Source of the DNA: Acidobacteriota bacterium
Lineage (GTDB): Bacteria > Acidobacteriota > Vicinamibacteria > Fen-336
Direction of reading: 5' to 3'
Length of the DNA: 64,000 nt
Assembly: GCA_003223555.1 (NCBI GenBank)
Contig: QHVM01000017.1
Span: forward strand, 24,177-88,176
Below, piece after piece: positions 49,163 to 58,790 of this stretch. How positions within the stretch are numbered: position 1 is the stretch's first letter; the number at the start of each line of letters is the position of its first letter. The notes under the pieces are model-generated. The model was given only the letters and a program-made list of their open reading frames with translations. It ran no database searches and was not told where the DNA came from. The translations under genes were made by a program, and so were the position numbers.

Positions 49163-50206
49163 TCAGCGGATGTGGAACTTCGACTTCACCACGCGGCCGG
49201 CCTTGCGCCGGCAGCGATACCAGGCCGACACGTCGTTCATCGGGACCCAGCGCCGCTCCTCCTTGCGGTAGTGCCAGTCCTTCTCCACCTGGTAGAACAC
49301 CTGCATCCCGCGGCCCTCGAGGATGTTGGTGATCTCGTTGTCGTGGTGGTTCAGCTCGTCGTAGTCGGTGATGGCCCGCTGCCCCATCTCCGAGTAGAGA
49401 AGGTTCAGCTCCTGGAGGAGCTGGTCGAGCACGGGGTCGAGGTCCTTCACGTCGAGGCCGAGGGCGCGCGCCTCGCGGCTGGTGATCGGGTACTGGTGGG
49501 CCGGATAAGAGGAGTTGAGGCGGCGGGAGATCCGCTCGATCTTCTTCCCGTCCCTCATGTGGTAGCCGAGGATCTCGCGGCACAGCATGAGCGAGAGGCT
49601 GCTCGCGCGGTCGAGGGCGCCGATGACCAGGGGGTGCAGGTACTTGTACAGCTCCTGGTAGGCATTGACCTTGTCCTCGCCTCGCCCCACCGTCTCCTTC
49701 CAGAGCCGGATCACGCGCTCCACCTCGTCGTGGCTCACCGCCACGAGGTTGTTCGTGTGGTCGAGCGGCGACAGGTCGTGCTCGAGCGACGTGTCGACGG
49801 CGGTCAGGAACGAGAGCGGTCCCATGAGGATGGTGTCGGCGCCGAGGGCGAGCATGGTGGCCGCGGAGGCGCAGTTGAGCGGGGCCACCACCGTGAGCCG
49901 CCGCGCGTGCCGGCGCATCAGGTGGACGAGGCGCAGCGAGGCCATCCCGCTGCCGCCGTCGGACTTCACGAACAGCGTGAGCTGCTTCTGCGGCCCGAGC
50001 GCCCGCAGCAGCTCGTGCAGCGCCATCACGTCGTTGTCGCAGACCGAGCCGCTGGTGGAGGTCCAGTAGCTCAGGAACGGGCCCTCCACGCTGCGCTGGA
50101 TGCTCGCGATCACCCGCTGGGTGGCGTCGAAGAGCAGCGGGGGCGTCTTGATCCGGACCCGGTGCCGCGCGGTCGGCAGCTTTCCGCGGGAACGAGGCTT
50201 GGCCAT
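49163..50206 (-). CDS. ClpP/SppA-fold serine protease-like protein (serine dehydrogenase proteinase family)
   Basis: LTLFVKSDGGSGMASLRLVHLMRRHARRLTVVAPLNCASAATMLALGADTILMGPLSFLTAVDTSL. Confidence 0.8.
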   Translation of the reverse strand: MAKPRSRGKLPTARHRVRIKTPPLLFDATQRVIASIQRSVEGPFLSYWTSTSGSVCDNDVMALHELLRALGPQKQLTLFVKSDGGSGMASLRLVHLMRRHARRLTVVAPLNCASAATMLALGADTILMGPLSFLTAVDTSLEHDLSPLDHTNNLVAVSHDEVERVIRLWKETVGRGEDKVNAYQELYKYLHPLVIGALDRASSLSLMLCREILGYHMRDGKKIERISRRLNSSYPAHQYPITSREARALGLDVKDLDPVLDQLLQELNLLYSEMGQRAITDYDELNHHDNEITNILEGRGMQVFYQVEKDWHYRKEERRWVPMNDVSAWYRCRRKAGRVVKSKFHIR

Positions 50207-50216
50207 GGCGGGCACT

Positions 50217-50885
50217 CTATACCAATCGCGCCGGGTCCAGGCAGGCCGGTCCTTCGTTCCTCGCGTTGTTGACCGCCGGCCCGACCGGCCGCGCCTCCAA
50301 CGGCTGGGGAGGATGGGGCCGCAGGAGCGCCGCCAGCGATACAGGGTCGGCGCTCTCCGGCGCGAGCCAGCGGTCGTAGTCGGCGGGGTCCAAGATCACC
50401 GGCATCCGGTCGTGGATCGGGCGCAGCAGCTCGTTGGGCTCGGTCGTGAGGATCAGGCAGGAGGCGGGCGCGCCGTGCTCCTCGGGCTCCCAGAGGCCGG
50501 CCATCGCGAACGGCCGCCCGTCCTTGCGGCGGACGTGGAAGGCCTGGCGCCGTCCCTGGGCGTGCGCCCACTCGTAGAACCCGTCGGCGGGCACGAGGCA
50601 GCGGCGGCGGCGGAAGGCGTCCCGGAAGGACGAGCGCGCGGCCACCGACTCCGACCGCGCGTTGATGAGCGGGCCCCCTCGGCGTCCGCCCTCGACGGGA
50701 GACCGCGTCAGACCCCAGGTGAGCAGGTCGAGCTGGCGCGGCGCGCCATCCCCCAGGCGCCGGACCACCGCCACCGGCTGGGTCGGCGCGATGTTGTATC
50801 GGGCCTCGAGGATGGGCACGTCGTCGAGGCCGAAAGCCTCGGCGATCAGGTCGGGAGGCAGGGTGAGCGTGAAGCGGCCGCACAC
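50217..50885 (-). CDS. SOS response-associated peptidase (YedK/HMCES)
   Basis: MCGRFTLTLPPDLIAEAF with catalytic Cys2; YNIAPTQPVAVVRR; LINARSESVA; CLVPADGFYEWAHAQGRRQAFHVRR. Confidence 0.95.
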   Translation of the reverse strand: MCGRFTLTLPPDLIAEAFGLDDVPILEARYNIAPTQPVAVVRRLGDGAPRQLDLLTWGLTRSPVEGGRRGGPLINARSESVAARSSFRDAFRRRRCLVPADGFYEWAHAQGRRQAFHVRRKDGRPFAMAGLWEPEEHGAPASCLILTTEPNELLRPIHDRMPVILDPADYDRWLAPESADPVSLAALLRPHPPQPLEARPVGPAVNNARNEGPACLDPARLV

Positions 50886-50935
50886 CCTGCCATTCTAGAA
50901 CCGGAATGCGGCGCGCGCCGGACGTGACCCAGCAG

Positions 50936-51655
50936 TCAGGCGCTGGCGCGCTGCTCGGCGGGCCGGGGCACCGGGCCGAGGACGGTGGCCGACTTGGCCG
51001 CGGCCTCCGCCGCCGCCATCCGGGCGCGCCGCGCCAGCCGGGCCGCCGCGCTCTTCGCGGCCAGGGCCTGGGCCGCCCGCCGCTTCCGCCGTGCGACGAG
51101 CGCCTTCTGCAGCTCGTGCTGCAGGTCGTCCGGCGTCCTGACCAGGGACGACCACCAGGACCACGGCCGGTCGGAGGCGGAGGCGTACTCGACCTTGCAG
51201 ACGAACTTCGTCCCGTCCGGCCCTTCGCGCCACACCCCGAAGCGCACCTGCAGGGGCTTCATCTCCTCGTGGCGCAGCTCGGTCCAGACCGCCTTCTCGA
51301 AGGCCTCGGCGAGCACCGGATCGACCGACCAGACCGGGTTCTCGCGGAACTGGATCGCCTCCCACAGCAGCTTGCGGAGGGCACGCTTGAGGAACTGCGG
51401 ATCGCGCTCCGCCTTGTGGAAGAGCTTGCGGTAGCGGTCGCCGTCGGCGCGGTGCACGCTCTCCCAGTCGATGTGCTCGGACTTCAGCCGCGGCGCGCCC
51501 TGCAGCGACACTTCCCACGCTCCCGCCCCCGAGTTGGGGGTGACGGAGACCGTCCATTCCTCCCCGGGCGGCGCGCCCAGCTCGCTCAGCACATCCCTCA
51601 GCACCCGTTCGGTCTCGGCGTCGCCGACCGCGACCCGGCCAATGCTCAATGACAT
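50936..51655 (-). CDS. hypothetical protein with Ala/Arg/Lys-rich C-terminal tail
   Basis: MSLSIGRVAVGDAETERVLRDVLSELGAPPGEEWTVSV...; tail ARRKRRAAQALAAKSAAARLARRARMAAAEAAAKSAT. Confidence 0.65.
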   Translation of the reverse strand: MSLSIGRVAVGDAETERVLRDVLSELGAPPGEEWTVSVTPNSGAGAWEVSLQGAPRLKSEHIDWESVHRADGDRYRKLFHKAERDPQFLKRALRKLLWEAIQFRENPVWSVDPVLAEAFEKAVWTELRHEEMKPLQVRFGVWREGPDGTKFVCKVEYASASDRPWSWWSSLVRTPDDLQHELQKALVARRKRRAAQALAAKSAAARLARRARMAAAEAAAKSATVLGPVPRPAEQRASA

Positions 51656-52000
51656 GGATCGTCCTCCAATGTGCGAGTTCGATGCATTCCGTTCGGGAAC
51701 CCGGGTTCCGTCCGCGCCGGCCACGCGGTCGCGGCGCCGGCAGAGGGTTGTGCGGACCCGGCTGAGCTTCAAGCAACGCGTGTGCCAGCGCGAAGGGACT
51801 CGGGGGGAAGCGGCTAACCCTCCGAATCTGCTGGCGCGAAGGCCCGCCGGACGTGAAGGCTGCCGGGGGACGCGGCCACGGCAAACTCTACAAAGCCCTT
51901 GTAGAACTCTCGGGAAAGGCGTAATGGAGTGGCGTTCCCTGGCGTGGCCGGGGAGGGGTAGACTATCGGCGGCTCAACCCCAAGCCCGAGAGGTCCCGCG

Positions 52001-52399
52001 TTGCCCGAAGCGCCGCTGTCCGGATTCCGCCTCCTGGTGGTCGAAGACGACCAGGACACCCAGGAGGCGCTGCGCGCGGTCTTCGAGATGAAGGGCGCCG
52101 CGGTGACCACCGCGGGCTCCGCGCTCGAAGGGTTCCAGTCCTTCCTGCGCCTTCGCCCCGATGTCATCGTCTGCGACCTCGGCCTTCCCGGGGCCGACGG
52201 CTATGCCCTCATCCGCCAGATCCGCGAGCTGCCCCCGGTGATGGGCGGCAGCACGGCGGCGGTGGCGGTGACCGCGTACTCCGCCGAGATGACCCCCAAG
52301 GTCCTGCATGCCGGGTTCCAGGCCCACCTCCACAAGCCGGTCGATCCCGACGAGATCGTGAAGACGGTGGCCGCGCTGGCCTTGAAGGCGCGCCAGTAG
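52001..52399 (+). CDS. single-domain response regulator (TTG start)
   Basis: LLVVEDDQDTQEALRAVFEMKGAAVTTAGSALEGFQSFLRLRPDVIVCDLGLPGADGYALIRQIRE...HKPVDPDEIV. Confidence 0.9.
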   Translation: MPEAPLSGFRLLVVEDDQDTQEALRAVFEMKGAAVTTAGSALEGFQSFLRLRPDVIVCDLGLPGADGYALIRQIRELPPVMGGSTAAVAVTAYSAEMTPKVLHAGFQAHLHKPVDPDEIVKTVAALALKARQ

Positions 52400-52514
52400 A
52401 CGGCCCGAGCGAGCAGCTTCGTCGAAGCGACGGAGTGTGCTCGGCTCACGGCGGGCAGACGATGGTCGGCGGTCACCCTGAAGATCCACTTTCACGTCCA
52501 GAGGGGGAGAGAGA

Positions 52515-53048
52515 ATGAGGAATCGAGTCGCTTGGGGCGCGGTCGTCGTCGGCGGGCTTCTCCTTCCCGCCCTCGCCCACCCTCAGGCGAGCCCACCGGC
52601 GGACCGCGTGAGCGCCGAGATGCTGATGGCGGAGATACGCCTCCTCCGGCAGGCGATCGAGCGCCAGAGCGCCATGGCCGCCCGGACCAACCTGCTGGTC
52701 GGCCGTTTGACCCTGCAGGACCAGCGCATCGCTCGCTTGCGCGCGACGGCCGACCGCCTCGACGAGGAGCTGTCCGGCGTCGCCTCGGACAGGAACCGGG
52801 CCCGGGCTGCGCTGGCCGAGCTGCAGCGGGCGGTGGAACAGGCCACCGACGACGCGCGCCGCACGCAACTGGAGTCGGAGCTACGGATGGAGCAGGCGCG
52901 AATGAAGGACCGCGACGCTCGCCTGGCCGACCTCCAGACCAGGCAGGGCCAGGCGCGGCAGGCGCTGGACGCCGAAGGCGCGCGCCTCGAAGAGCTGGAG
53001 TCGTCCCTGAGCCAGCTCGAGCGCGGGCTCAGCCCGCCGAGCCGTTGA
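52515..53048 (+). CDS. secreted coiled-coil hypothetical protein
   Basis: Signal peptide then long heptad-rich E/R/A/L helix. Confidence 0.7.
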   Translation: MRNRVAWGAVVVGGLLLPALAHPQASPPADRVSAEMLMAEIRLLRQAIERQSAMAARTNLLVGRLTLQDQRIARLRATADRLDEELSGVASDRNRARAALAELQRAVEQATDDARRTQLESELRMEQARMKDRDARLADLQTRQGQARQALDAEGARLEELESSLSQLERGLSPPSR

Positions 53049-53062
53049 GGCGAGGCGCCTCG

Positions 53063-54388
53063 CTAGTGCCCGATGCGGGGACTCGGCCGGCCGAGCAGAT
53101 ACCCCTGCCCGTAAGTCACCCCCAGCTCGAGCAGGCTCTGCAGCTCGTCCGGATGCTCGATCCCCTCCGCGACGATGCTGGACTCGATCTGACGGCCCAG
53201 CGTGGCCAGGGCGGTGATGATCTCCCGCTTGATCGTCTCCTGGTGGAGGCTGTGGACGATGGAGTTGGCGACCTTGATGTACTCCGGCCGCATCTGGAGG
53301 ATCGACTCCAGCCCGGAGTAGCCCGACCCGGCGTCGTCGATGGCGATCTGCAGGCCGGCCGACCGCAACCGGACGAGCACCTCCCGGAACGTCGCGTAGT
53401 CCCAGATCCCTTCCTTCTCGGAGATCTCCATCACCACCTGCGGGTGGCAGCGCTTGATGTGGGCGAGGTTGCGGTCGTCGAGGAAGACGGAATGGGCGAG
53501 GAACCTCGAGGACGCGTTGACGAAGAGCTTGGCCTCCTTCACCGCGCCGGGCAGGTGGCCGAAGATCGTCTCCAGGCACAGGTTCTCCAGCTCCAGCTCG
53601 AGGCCCGCCTCACGGGCGGCGGCGAAGAGCACGTCCGGGGCCTCCAGCTCGCTGCCGAGCGGGCCGCGGATGAGCGCCTCGTAGCCGAGCACCGATTTCT
53701 TCCGGATGTCCATGACCGGCTGGTAGACGGCCCGCAGCTTCCGGCCCGACAGCAGCGTGCGGAACTCCGAGACCAGCTCCTGCTTCTCCTGGGTCTCCCG
53801 CACGCCCACCTGACGGGCCGCCTCCTGCAGCCCCCGCAGGATGTGCCGGGAAGGACGGACGCGGGGATCGTCGGGGACCCGGATGCAGCTGGCGTGGACG
53901 CTCATCAGGTCCACCGCCGTCCGGCCCAGGCTCTGCCGTAGCCGCTTCACCGCCCCGTCGCGGAGCCGGCGGGCCTCGTCCTCCAGCCGGGCCCCCCGGC
54001 CCCCGTCGCCGCGCGCGGGAAGGTCGAAGAGGAGGTAGAAGCCGTCGGCGCCGTTGAACTGCAGCGAGAACAACCGCCCCTTGAGGGGCGAGGTGTCGAG
54101 GTCGGCGCGAAGGCTGTCGGTCGTCAGCCGCAGCACCCGGTCGTAAAGCTCCCACCCGTAAAGACTCTCCACGCCCGAGAAGCGGCCGAGCTGGAGGTAG
54201 ATGACGCCGAGCGTCCCGATCCGCTCGTTGTGGAAGTCGGCCAGGGGATGCACCTTGAGGCCGGTGATCCGGTCGGTGAGGAGGCTCTCGAACCGGAGGC
54301 GCTCGATGGCGTCGAGGGCGGCCGGCCCGGCCGGGGGAGTGGGCTTGATGCGGCGGTCGCGCTCGCGCGGCGGGGTTCGTCTGGTCAT
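53063..54388 (-). CDS. EAL-domain protein (putative c-di-GMP phosphodiesterase)
   Basis: GYEALIRGP, LFVNASSRF, VVMEISEKE, IAIDDAGSGYSGLESI, EYIKVANSIV, VAEGIEHPDELQSLLELGVTYGQGYLLGRPS. Confidence 0.92.
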   Translation of the reverse strand: MTRRTPPRERDRRIKPTPPAGPAALDAIERLRFESLLTDRITGLKVHPLADFHNERIGTLGVIYLQLGRFSGVESLYGWELYDRVLRLTTDSLRADLDTSPLKGRLFSLQFNGADGFYLLFDLPARGDGGRGARLEDEARRLRDGAVKRLRQSLGRTAVDLMSVHASCIRVPDDPRVRPSRHILRGLQEAARQVGVRETQEKQELVSEFRTLLSGRKLRAVYQPVMDIRKKSVLGYEALIRGPLGSELEAPDVLFAAAREAGLELELENLCLETIFGHLPGAVKEAKLFVNASSRFLAHSVFLDDRNLAHIKRCHPQVVMEISEKEGIWDYATFREVLVRLRSAGLQIAIDDAGSGYSGLESILQMRPEYIKVANSIVHSLHQETIKREIITALATLGRQIESSIVAEGIEHPDELQSLLELGVTYGQGYLLGRPSPRIGH

Positions 54389-54774
54389 TCTCCACCCTGC
54401 GTCTTGGTTTCGCGGGTCAGGGCCCGGACCTTGTCGCGGAGGTCCTCGATCCGGAACGGCTTGCGCAGGTGGCCCGAGCCGCCGACCTGCATGGCCGTGA
54501 TCTGGTCGCGCATCTCGCCGCGGCCGGTGAGGAAGAGGACCGGGACGTCGCGGGTGTGGGACTGGCGGCGCACGATCTCGCAGAACTCCCACCCGTTCAG
54601 TCGCGGCATCCGCACGTCGAGCACGATGAGGTCGGGCGGGGCCTCGAGCACGCTCTTGAGCGCGGCCGGGCCGTCGGTCGCCGTCTCCACCCGGTAGCCG
54701 TCGTCTTCCAGCACCACGCCGACCGCCTCCACCACGTCCGGGTCGTCGTCGACCACCAGGACCCGCGGGCTCAC
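54385..54774 (-). CDS. single-domain response regulator
   Basis: VLVVDDDPDVVEAVGVVLEDDGYRVETATDG...DLIVLDVRMPRLNGWEFC...LTGRGE...KPFRIEDL; overlaps both neighbours. Confidence 0.93.
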   Translation of the reverse strand: MSPRVLVVDDDPDVVEAVGVVLEDDGYRVETATDGPAALKSVLEAPPDLIVLDVRMPRLNGWEFCEIVRRQSHTRDVPVLFLTGRGEMRDQITAMQVGGSGHLRKPFRIEDLRDKVRALTRETKTQGGE

Positions 54775-55808
54775 GAGCGCGCCTCCCGGGCCACGGGCAG
54801 GTGGATCGTGACGTCCGAGCCCCGCCCCGGCTCGCTCGCGAGCGTGATGCGGCCCCCCTGCGGCTCCAGGAGATCCCGCGTGAGGCCGAGCCCGAGGCCG
54901 GAGCCGGCCGCGCCCGAAGCGCGCGCCGCCTGGCCCCGGAACGAGAACTCGAAAGCGCGCTGCTGCTCACCCGCGCTCATGCCCACCCCGGTGTCACTGA
55001 TGACGACGAAAGCCTGGGATCCCGACCGGCCGGCCCGGATCCGCACCTGGCCCCCCGCGGGCGTGTACTTCACGGCGTTGTCGAGGACGTTGCGGAACGC
55101 GCGCTGCACGGCCAGCGAGTCGGCCAGGACCGGCAGCTCCGGGCTCTCGGCGATGAACTCGATCCGCAGGCGCTCGTCGTGGGCGAGGCGGTAGGTGCTG
55201 GCCAGGCTGCCGAGCAGCTTGACGAGGTCGAAGCGCTCCCGCCGACGGCGGCGGAGGCGGACGGCCGCCCGCGACTCGCCGTCCACGTCGAGGAGCGACT
55301 CCATCAGCTCGACCTCCGCCCGGAGGTTCTGCACGTGCTCGGCGACCGGAGGCTCGCCCTTGCGCGCGTGGTCGGCCAGCAGCTCGGCGTAGAGACGGAT
55401 GACGGTCAGCGGCGAGCGAAGGTCGTGGAGGATCTCCTGCAGGCCGTGGCGCGGGCCGGCCGTGGGCTCGGGCTCGGCCTTTTCCCCCCGCGTCCCATCC
55501 AAGGGGGCCGGAGCGTCCACCGGCTCGGCGGGCTCGTCCGCGTGGCCACCGCGGGCGGCCGTCCACAGCTCCATGGCCCCGAGCAGTGCCGCTGGCCACA
55601 GCAGTCGCAGGGCGACGGCCAGCCAGCCCGGAGGGCCGTCGGGCATCCCGGCCGCGGCGGACAGCCCGCCGAGTCCGATCAGCGTCGCCACGGCCAGGAA
55701 GCGAGCGGCGGGGGGGCCGAGGAACCCGTGGGCCAGCGCGACGTCCACCAGCAGGAGCGGGTACAGCTCGCTGCGGAGGCCGCCGGTGAGGCCGAGGGCG
55801 ACGAGCAC
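54771..55808 (-). CDS. sensor histidine kinase (membrane N-terminus probably extends upstream to about 56040)
   Basis: H-box ILHDLRSPLTVIRLYAELLADH, N-box FRNVLDNAVKYTPAGGQVRI, G boxes VISDTGVGMS and GSGLGLGLTRDLL. Confidence 0.92.
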   Translation of the reverse strand: MLVALGLTGGLRSELYPLLLVDVALAHGFLGPPAARFLAVATLIGLGGLSAAAGMPDGPPGWLAVALRLLWPAALLGAMELWTAARGGHADEPAEPVDAPAPLDGTRGEKAEPEPTAGPRHGLQEILHDLRSPLTVIRLYAELLADHARKGEPPVAEHVQNLRAEVELMESLLDVDGESRAAVRLRRRRRERFDLVKLLGSLASTYRLAHDERLRIEFIAESPELPVLADSLAVQRAFRNVLDNAVKYTPAGGQVRIRAGRSGSQAFVVISDTGVGMSAGEQQRAFEFSFRGQAARASGAAGSGLGLGLTRDLLEPQGGRITLASEPGRGSDVTIHLPVAREARS

Positions 55809-56054
55809 GAAGCCGAGCCCGACCGAGAGATCGAGCGCGCCGGCGAAGGCGCCGAGCGCCGAGCCGACCCCGCCGGCCGCGAAGAGGGCGCGCCAGAGCA
55901 GGGCGGCCGCGGCCAGCGCCGCGAGCCGGGGGTTGGAGCCGGGGGTGCCCCCGACGGTGAGGGACAGCAGGATCCCGAAGAGGAGCAGGGCGGTCGATGA
56001 GAGCCCGCGCAGCGCGGGCCCGCCTAGGCTCCTCGCGCTTGCCAGCGGCCCTCC

Positions 56055-57152
56055 TCACTCTTCATAGGCACAGCCGACCCTCTGCCGCCCGCTGCGCAGG
56101 CGCACGACGCTCACCGGCCGCATCGTCACCGGATGGGCCTCGGAGCTGTAGCGCTGGACGACCTCTCCTTGCAGCCGGTCCGGCACGCGGTCGCCGGCGT
56201 GGGTGAAGGAGAGGCCGCCGTAGCCGATGTCCTTCACCTCGGTCGACGACCGGCCCGCGCGGCCACCGGCGAGGTCCAGGGTCAGCCCCTGGACGGCGAA
56301 GCGCGGCCAGCGCCGCTGGCCGGTGGGCTGGTCGGGCTTCGGCTTGGACGCGTAGAGGCGCACGTCGCTCATCTTGAGGATGAAGTTGATCGTCCGGCCG
56401 TCGGCCGGATAGGTGGCGACCCCGTAATTGAGGTCTACCCGCAGTCCGACCCGCAGCGGCAGGCGGATGTGGGAGACGCGATGGCGGATCCGCTCGGCCA
56501 CGGTCAGGGTGTGGACGAGGTCGGTGTTGGGCAGCACGGCCACGAACTCGTCGCCTCCGTAGCGGCAGCCCGCGTCCACGACCCGCAGCGACTCCCGGAT
56601 GCGGCGGGCCGTGCGGACGAGGACGCCGTCGCCGACGGGATGGCCGAGGTGGTCGTTGATGCCCTTGAAGCCCCGCAGGTCCATGAGCAGCACCGACACC
56701 ACGCTGCCGGAGCGCTCGGCCCGGGAGATCTCGCGCTCGAGGTGGTCGAGGAGGAAACGCCGGTTGTAGAGTCCGGTGAGGGGATCGGTGATGGCGTCGC
56801 CGCGCAGCGTCACCAGGTCGCGATCCGAGAGGAGCCGCGGCTCCTGGAGAAGCCCCCGCTTGCTGTGGAACTCGTGGAGCATGGCGGTCTGCAACGAGAC
56901 CGGCCCCGGCAGCGACTTGCGCAACACCTCGTGCAGGGCCTCCACCTCCGCCCAGAGGGGGCCGACCTCGGCTTCCGGCACCGTCAGACCGGTCCATTCC
57001 GCGATGAGGCGGCGGAGGACCTCGCTGCGTGACACTGCCTCGCCGGCGGCGGCGTCGAGGTCGCGGCGGAAGCGCCCGGGAAAGAAGTCCCGGGCCCGCC
57101 CGATGCGGGCCAGACGCGCGATGCGGGCGTCGAGCGCATCTTCGACGACCAT
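56055..57152 (-). CDS. GGDEF diguanylate cyclase with C-terminal PilZ-like domain
   Basis: DPLTGLYNRRFLLDHLEREISRAERSG, CRYGGDEFVAVLPNTD; RRWPRFAVQGLTLDLAGGRAGRSSTEVKDIGYGGLSFTHAG. Confidence 0.92.
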   Translation of the reverse strand: MVVEDALDARIARLARIGRARDFFPGRFRRDLDAAAGEAVSRSEVLRRLIAEWTGLTVPEAEVGPLWAEVEALHEVLRKSLPGPVSLQTAMLHEFHSKRGLLQEPRLLSDRDLVTLRGDAITDPLTGLYNRRFLLDHLEREISRAERSGSVVSVLLMDLRGFKGINDHLGHPVGDGVLVRTARRIRESLRVVDAGCRYGGDEFVAVLPNTDLVHTLTVAERIRHRVSHIRLPLRVGLRVDLNYGVATYPADGRTINFILKMSDVRLYASKPKPDQPTGQRRWPRFAVQGLTLDLAGGRAGRSSTEVKDIGYGGLSFTHAGDRVPDRLQGEVVQRYSSEAHPVTMRPVSVVRLRSGRQRVGCAYEE

Positions 57153-57154
57153 GC

Positions 57155-57652
57155 TCAGGGCCGGCGTCGGCCGCGCTCCCGCGGTGAGACCGGCGCCTCC
57201 AGGTCGAAGAGGTCGAGCCGGGGCTCACGCTCCAACGTCGCCACCGCCGCCGCCACCCCGCGCACCTCCTCCCCGAGCGGGAACACGAGCATCAGCTGCC
57301 CTTCCTGCAACACGTCGACCAGCTCCCGCGAGGAGCGGGCCCACACCACGCGGGAGCCGAGGACGAGCAGGCGCACGTCGGCCATCCCCTCCCGGGAGGG
57401 GTCGAGCCGGCGCAGCGTCTGCACGCACTGCCTGATCTTGGGGAGCCCGAAGCCGGCGGCGCGGAGCTTGGCCGCCACCCGCAGCCGGACGAGGTCCTCG
57501 AACGAGTAGCGCCGGGCCGATCCGTAGCCGCTGGCCCGGACGAGGGACGGCCGCACGAAGCCTTGCCGGTCCCAGTAGTCGAGCTGACGCGGGCTGAGGC
57601 CCGTGAGCCGGGCCGTCTGCGCGGTGGAGAAGGAGCCTTCGAGTCTTCTCAC
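57155..57652 (-). CDS. MerR-family HTH regulator
   Basis: FSTAQTARLTGLSPRQLDYWDRQGFVRPSLVRASGYGSARRYSFEDLVRLRVAAKLRAAGFGLPKIRQ; GTG start. Confidence 0.88.
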   Translation of the reverse strand: MRRLEGSFSTAQTARLTGLSPRQLDYWDRQGFVRPSLVRASGYGSARRYSFEDLVRLRVAAKLRAAGFGLPKIRQCVQTLRRLDPSREGMADVRLLVLGSRVVWARSSRELVDVLQEGQLMLVFPLGEEVRGVAAAVATLEREPRLDLFDLEAPVSPRERGRRRP

Positions 57653-57733
57653 GATGAATTTCAGGCTTGTATTCTTCCCGAGGCTACCACAGGCGGGACG
57701 GGCGGCCAAGCGTTTTCATCGAACGTTTAGCGT

Positions 57734-58729
57734 TCAGTCGTGGGGGCCGGTCCTGGGCGCCCGCGTCGAGTCCAGCCCCCGACCCCCCGCCCGCTGGGTG
57801 ACGGCCTGGTTCTGGGACTCGTAGGCGGCGATGACCACCCGCGCCGCCTCCTCCGGATCGTCGGTGAGGAGCATGAGATCGATGTCGCCCCGCGAGATCT
57901 TCCCCTCGCCCAGCACGCGCGCCTGGAGCCAGCGGATGAGCCCCGCCCAGTAATGCCGGCCGAACAGGATGACCGGGAACTGGTAGATCTTGCCGGTCTG
58001 GATGAGGGTGAGGGCGTCGAACATCTCGTCGAGCGTCCCGAAGCCGCCCGGGAAGATGAGGAACGCCGTGGAGTACTTGATGAACATCGTCTTCCGCACC
58101 ATGAAGTAGCGGAAGTTGATGGCGGTGTCGACGTAGGGGTTGGTCCCCTGCTCGAAGGGCAGCTCGATGTTGCAGCCGATCGAGCGGCCCCCGGCCAGCC
58201 GCGCTCCCTTGTTGGCCGCTTCCATGATCCCGGGACCGGCCCCGGTGATGATCGCGAAGCCGGCCTGGGCGAGCAGGCGCCCGACCCGCTCCGCCTTCCG
58301 GTACTGCGGGTCGTCGGGGCCGATGCGGGCGGAGCCGAAGACGGTCACCGCCTTCTGGACCCAGGCCAGCGTGTCGAAGCCCTCGATGAACTCGCCCATG
58401 ATGCGCATCACCCGCCAGGGATCGGTGCGCGTGAAGTCGGCGGTGGCGGGGCCGGGAAGCTGGAGGAGCTTCTCGTCCTCGGTGACCGGCGCGACGTAGA
58501 CGTCGCGGATGGACTCGTCGACGAGTCGCGTGGCGCCCGCCTCGCGCGCGTCCCGCTGCGAGGGCGGCACCCGGCCGGCGGCGATGTGGCCGACCTCGGT
58601 GCGCTCGCGGAGGCCGGCCATCGCCTTGGACTCCGCGCTGGCCAGGGCGGCCGGGTCCATCTTCCTCCTCGGCGCCCGGCGAGGGGCGGAGACGCCCGTC
58701 CGGCGCGTCCTCTTCACCTTCCGTTCCAT
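57734..58729 (-). CDS. LOG-family protein (TIGR00730-type Rossmann fold)
   Basis: VTVFGSARIGPDDPQYRKAERVGRLLAQAGFAIITGAGPGIMEAANKGA; FLIFPGGFGTLDEMFDALTLIQTGKI. Confidence 0.93.
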   Translation of the reverse strand: MERKVKRTRRTGVSAPRRAPRRKMDPAALASAESKAMAGLRERTEVGHIAAGRVPPSQRDAREAGATRLVDESIRDVYVAPVTEDEKLLQLPGPATADFTRTDPWRVMRIMGEFIEGFDTLAWVQKAVTVFGSARIGPDDPQYRKAERVGRLLAQAGFAIITGAGPGIMEAANKGARLAGGRSIGCNIELPFEQGTNPYVDTAINFRYFMVRKTMFIKYSTAFLIFPGGFGTLDEMFDALTLIQTGKIYQFPVILFGRHYWAGLIRWLQARVLGEGKISRGDIDLMLLTDDPEEAARVVIAAYESQNQAVTQRAGGRGLDSTRAPRTGPHD

Positions 58730-58790
58730 GGCCTCCTTCCTCGTTCAACCCAGATGCGGCGAGCTCCGCTGCGCACGGGGCTTCGTCAAT

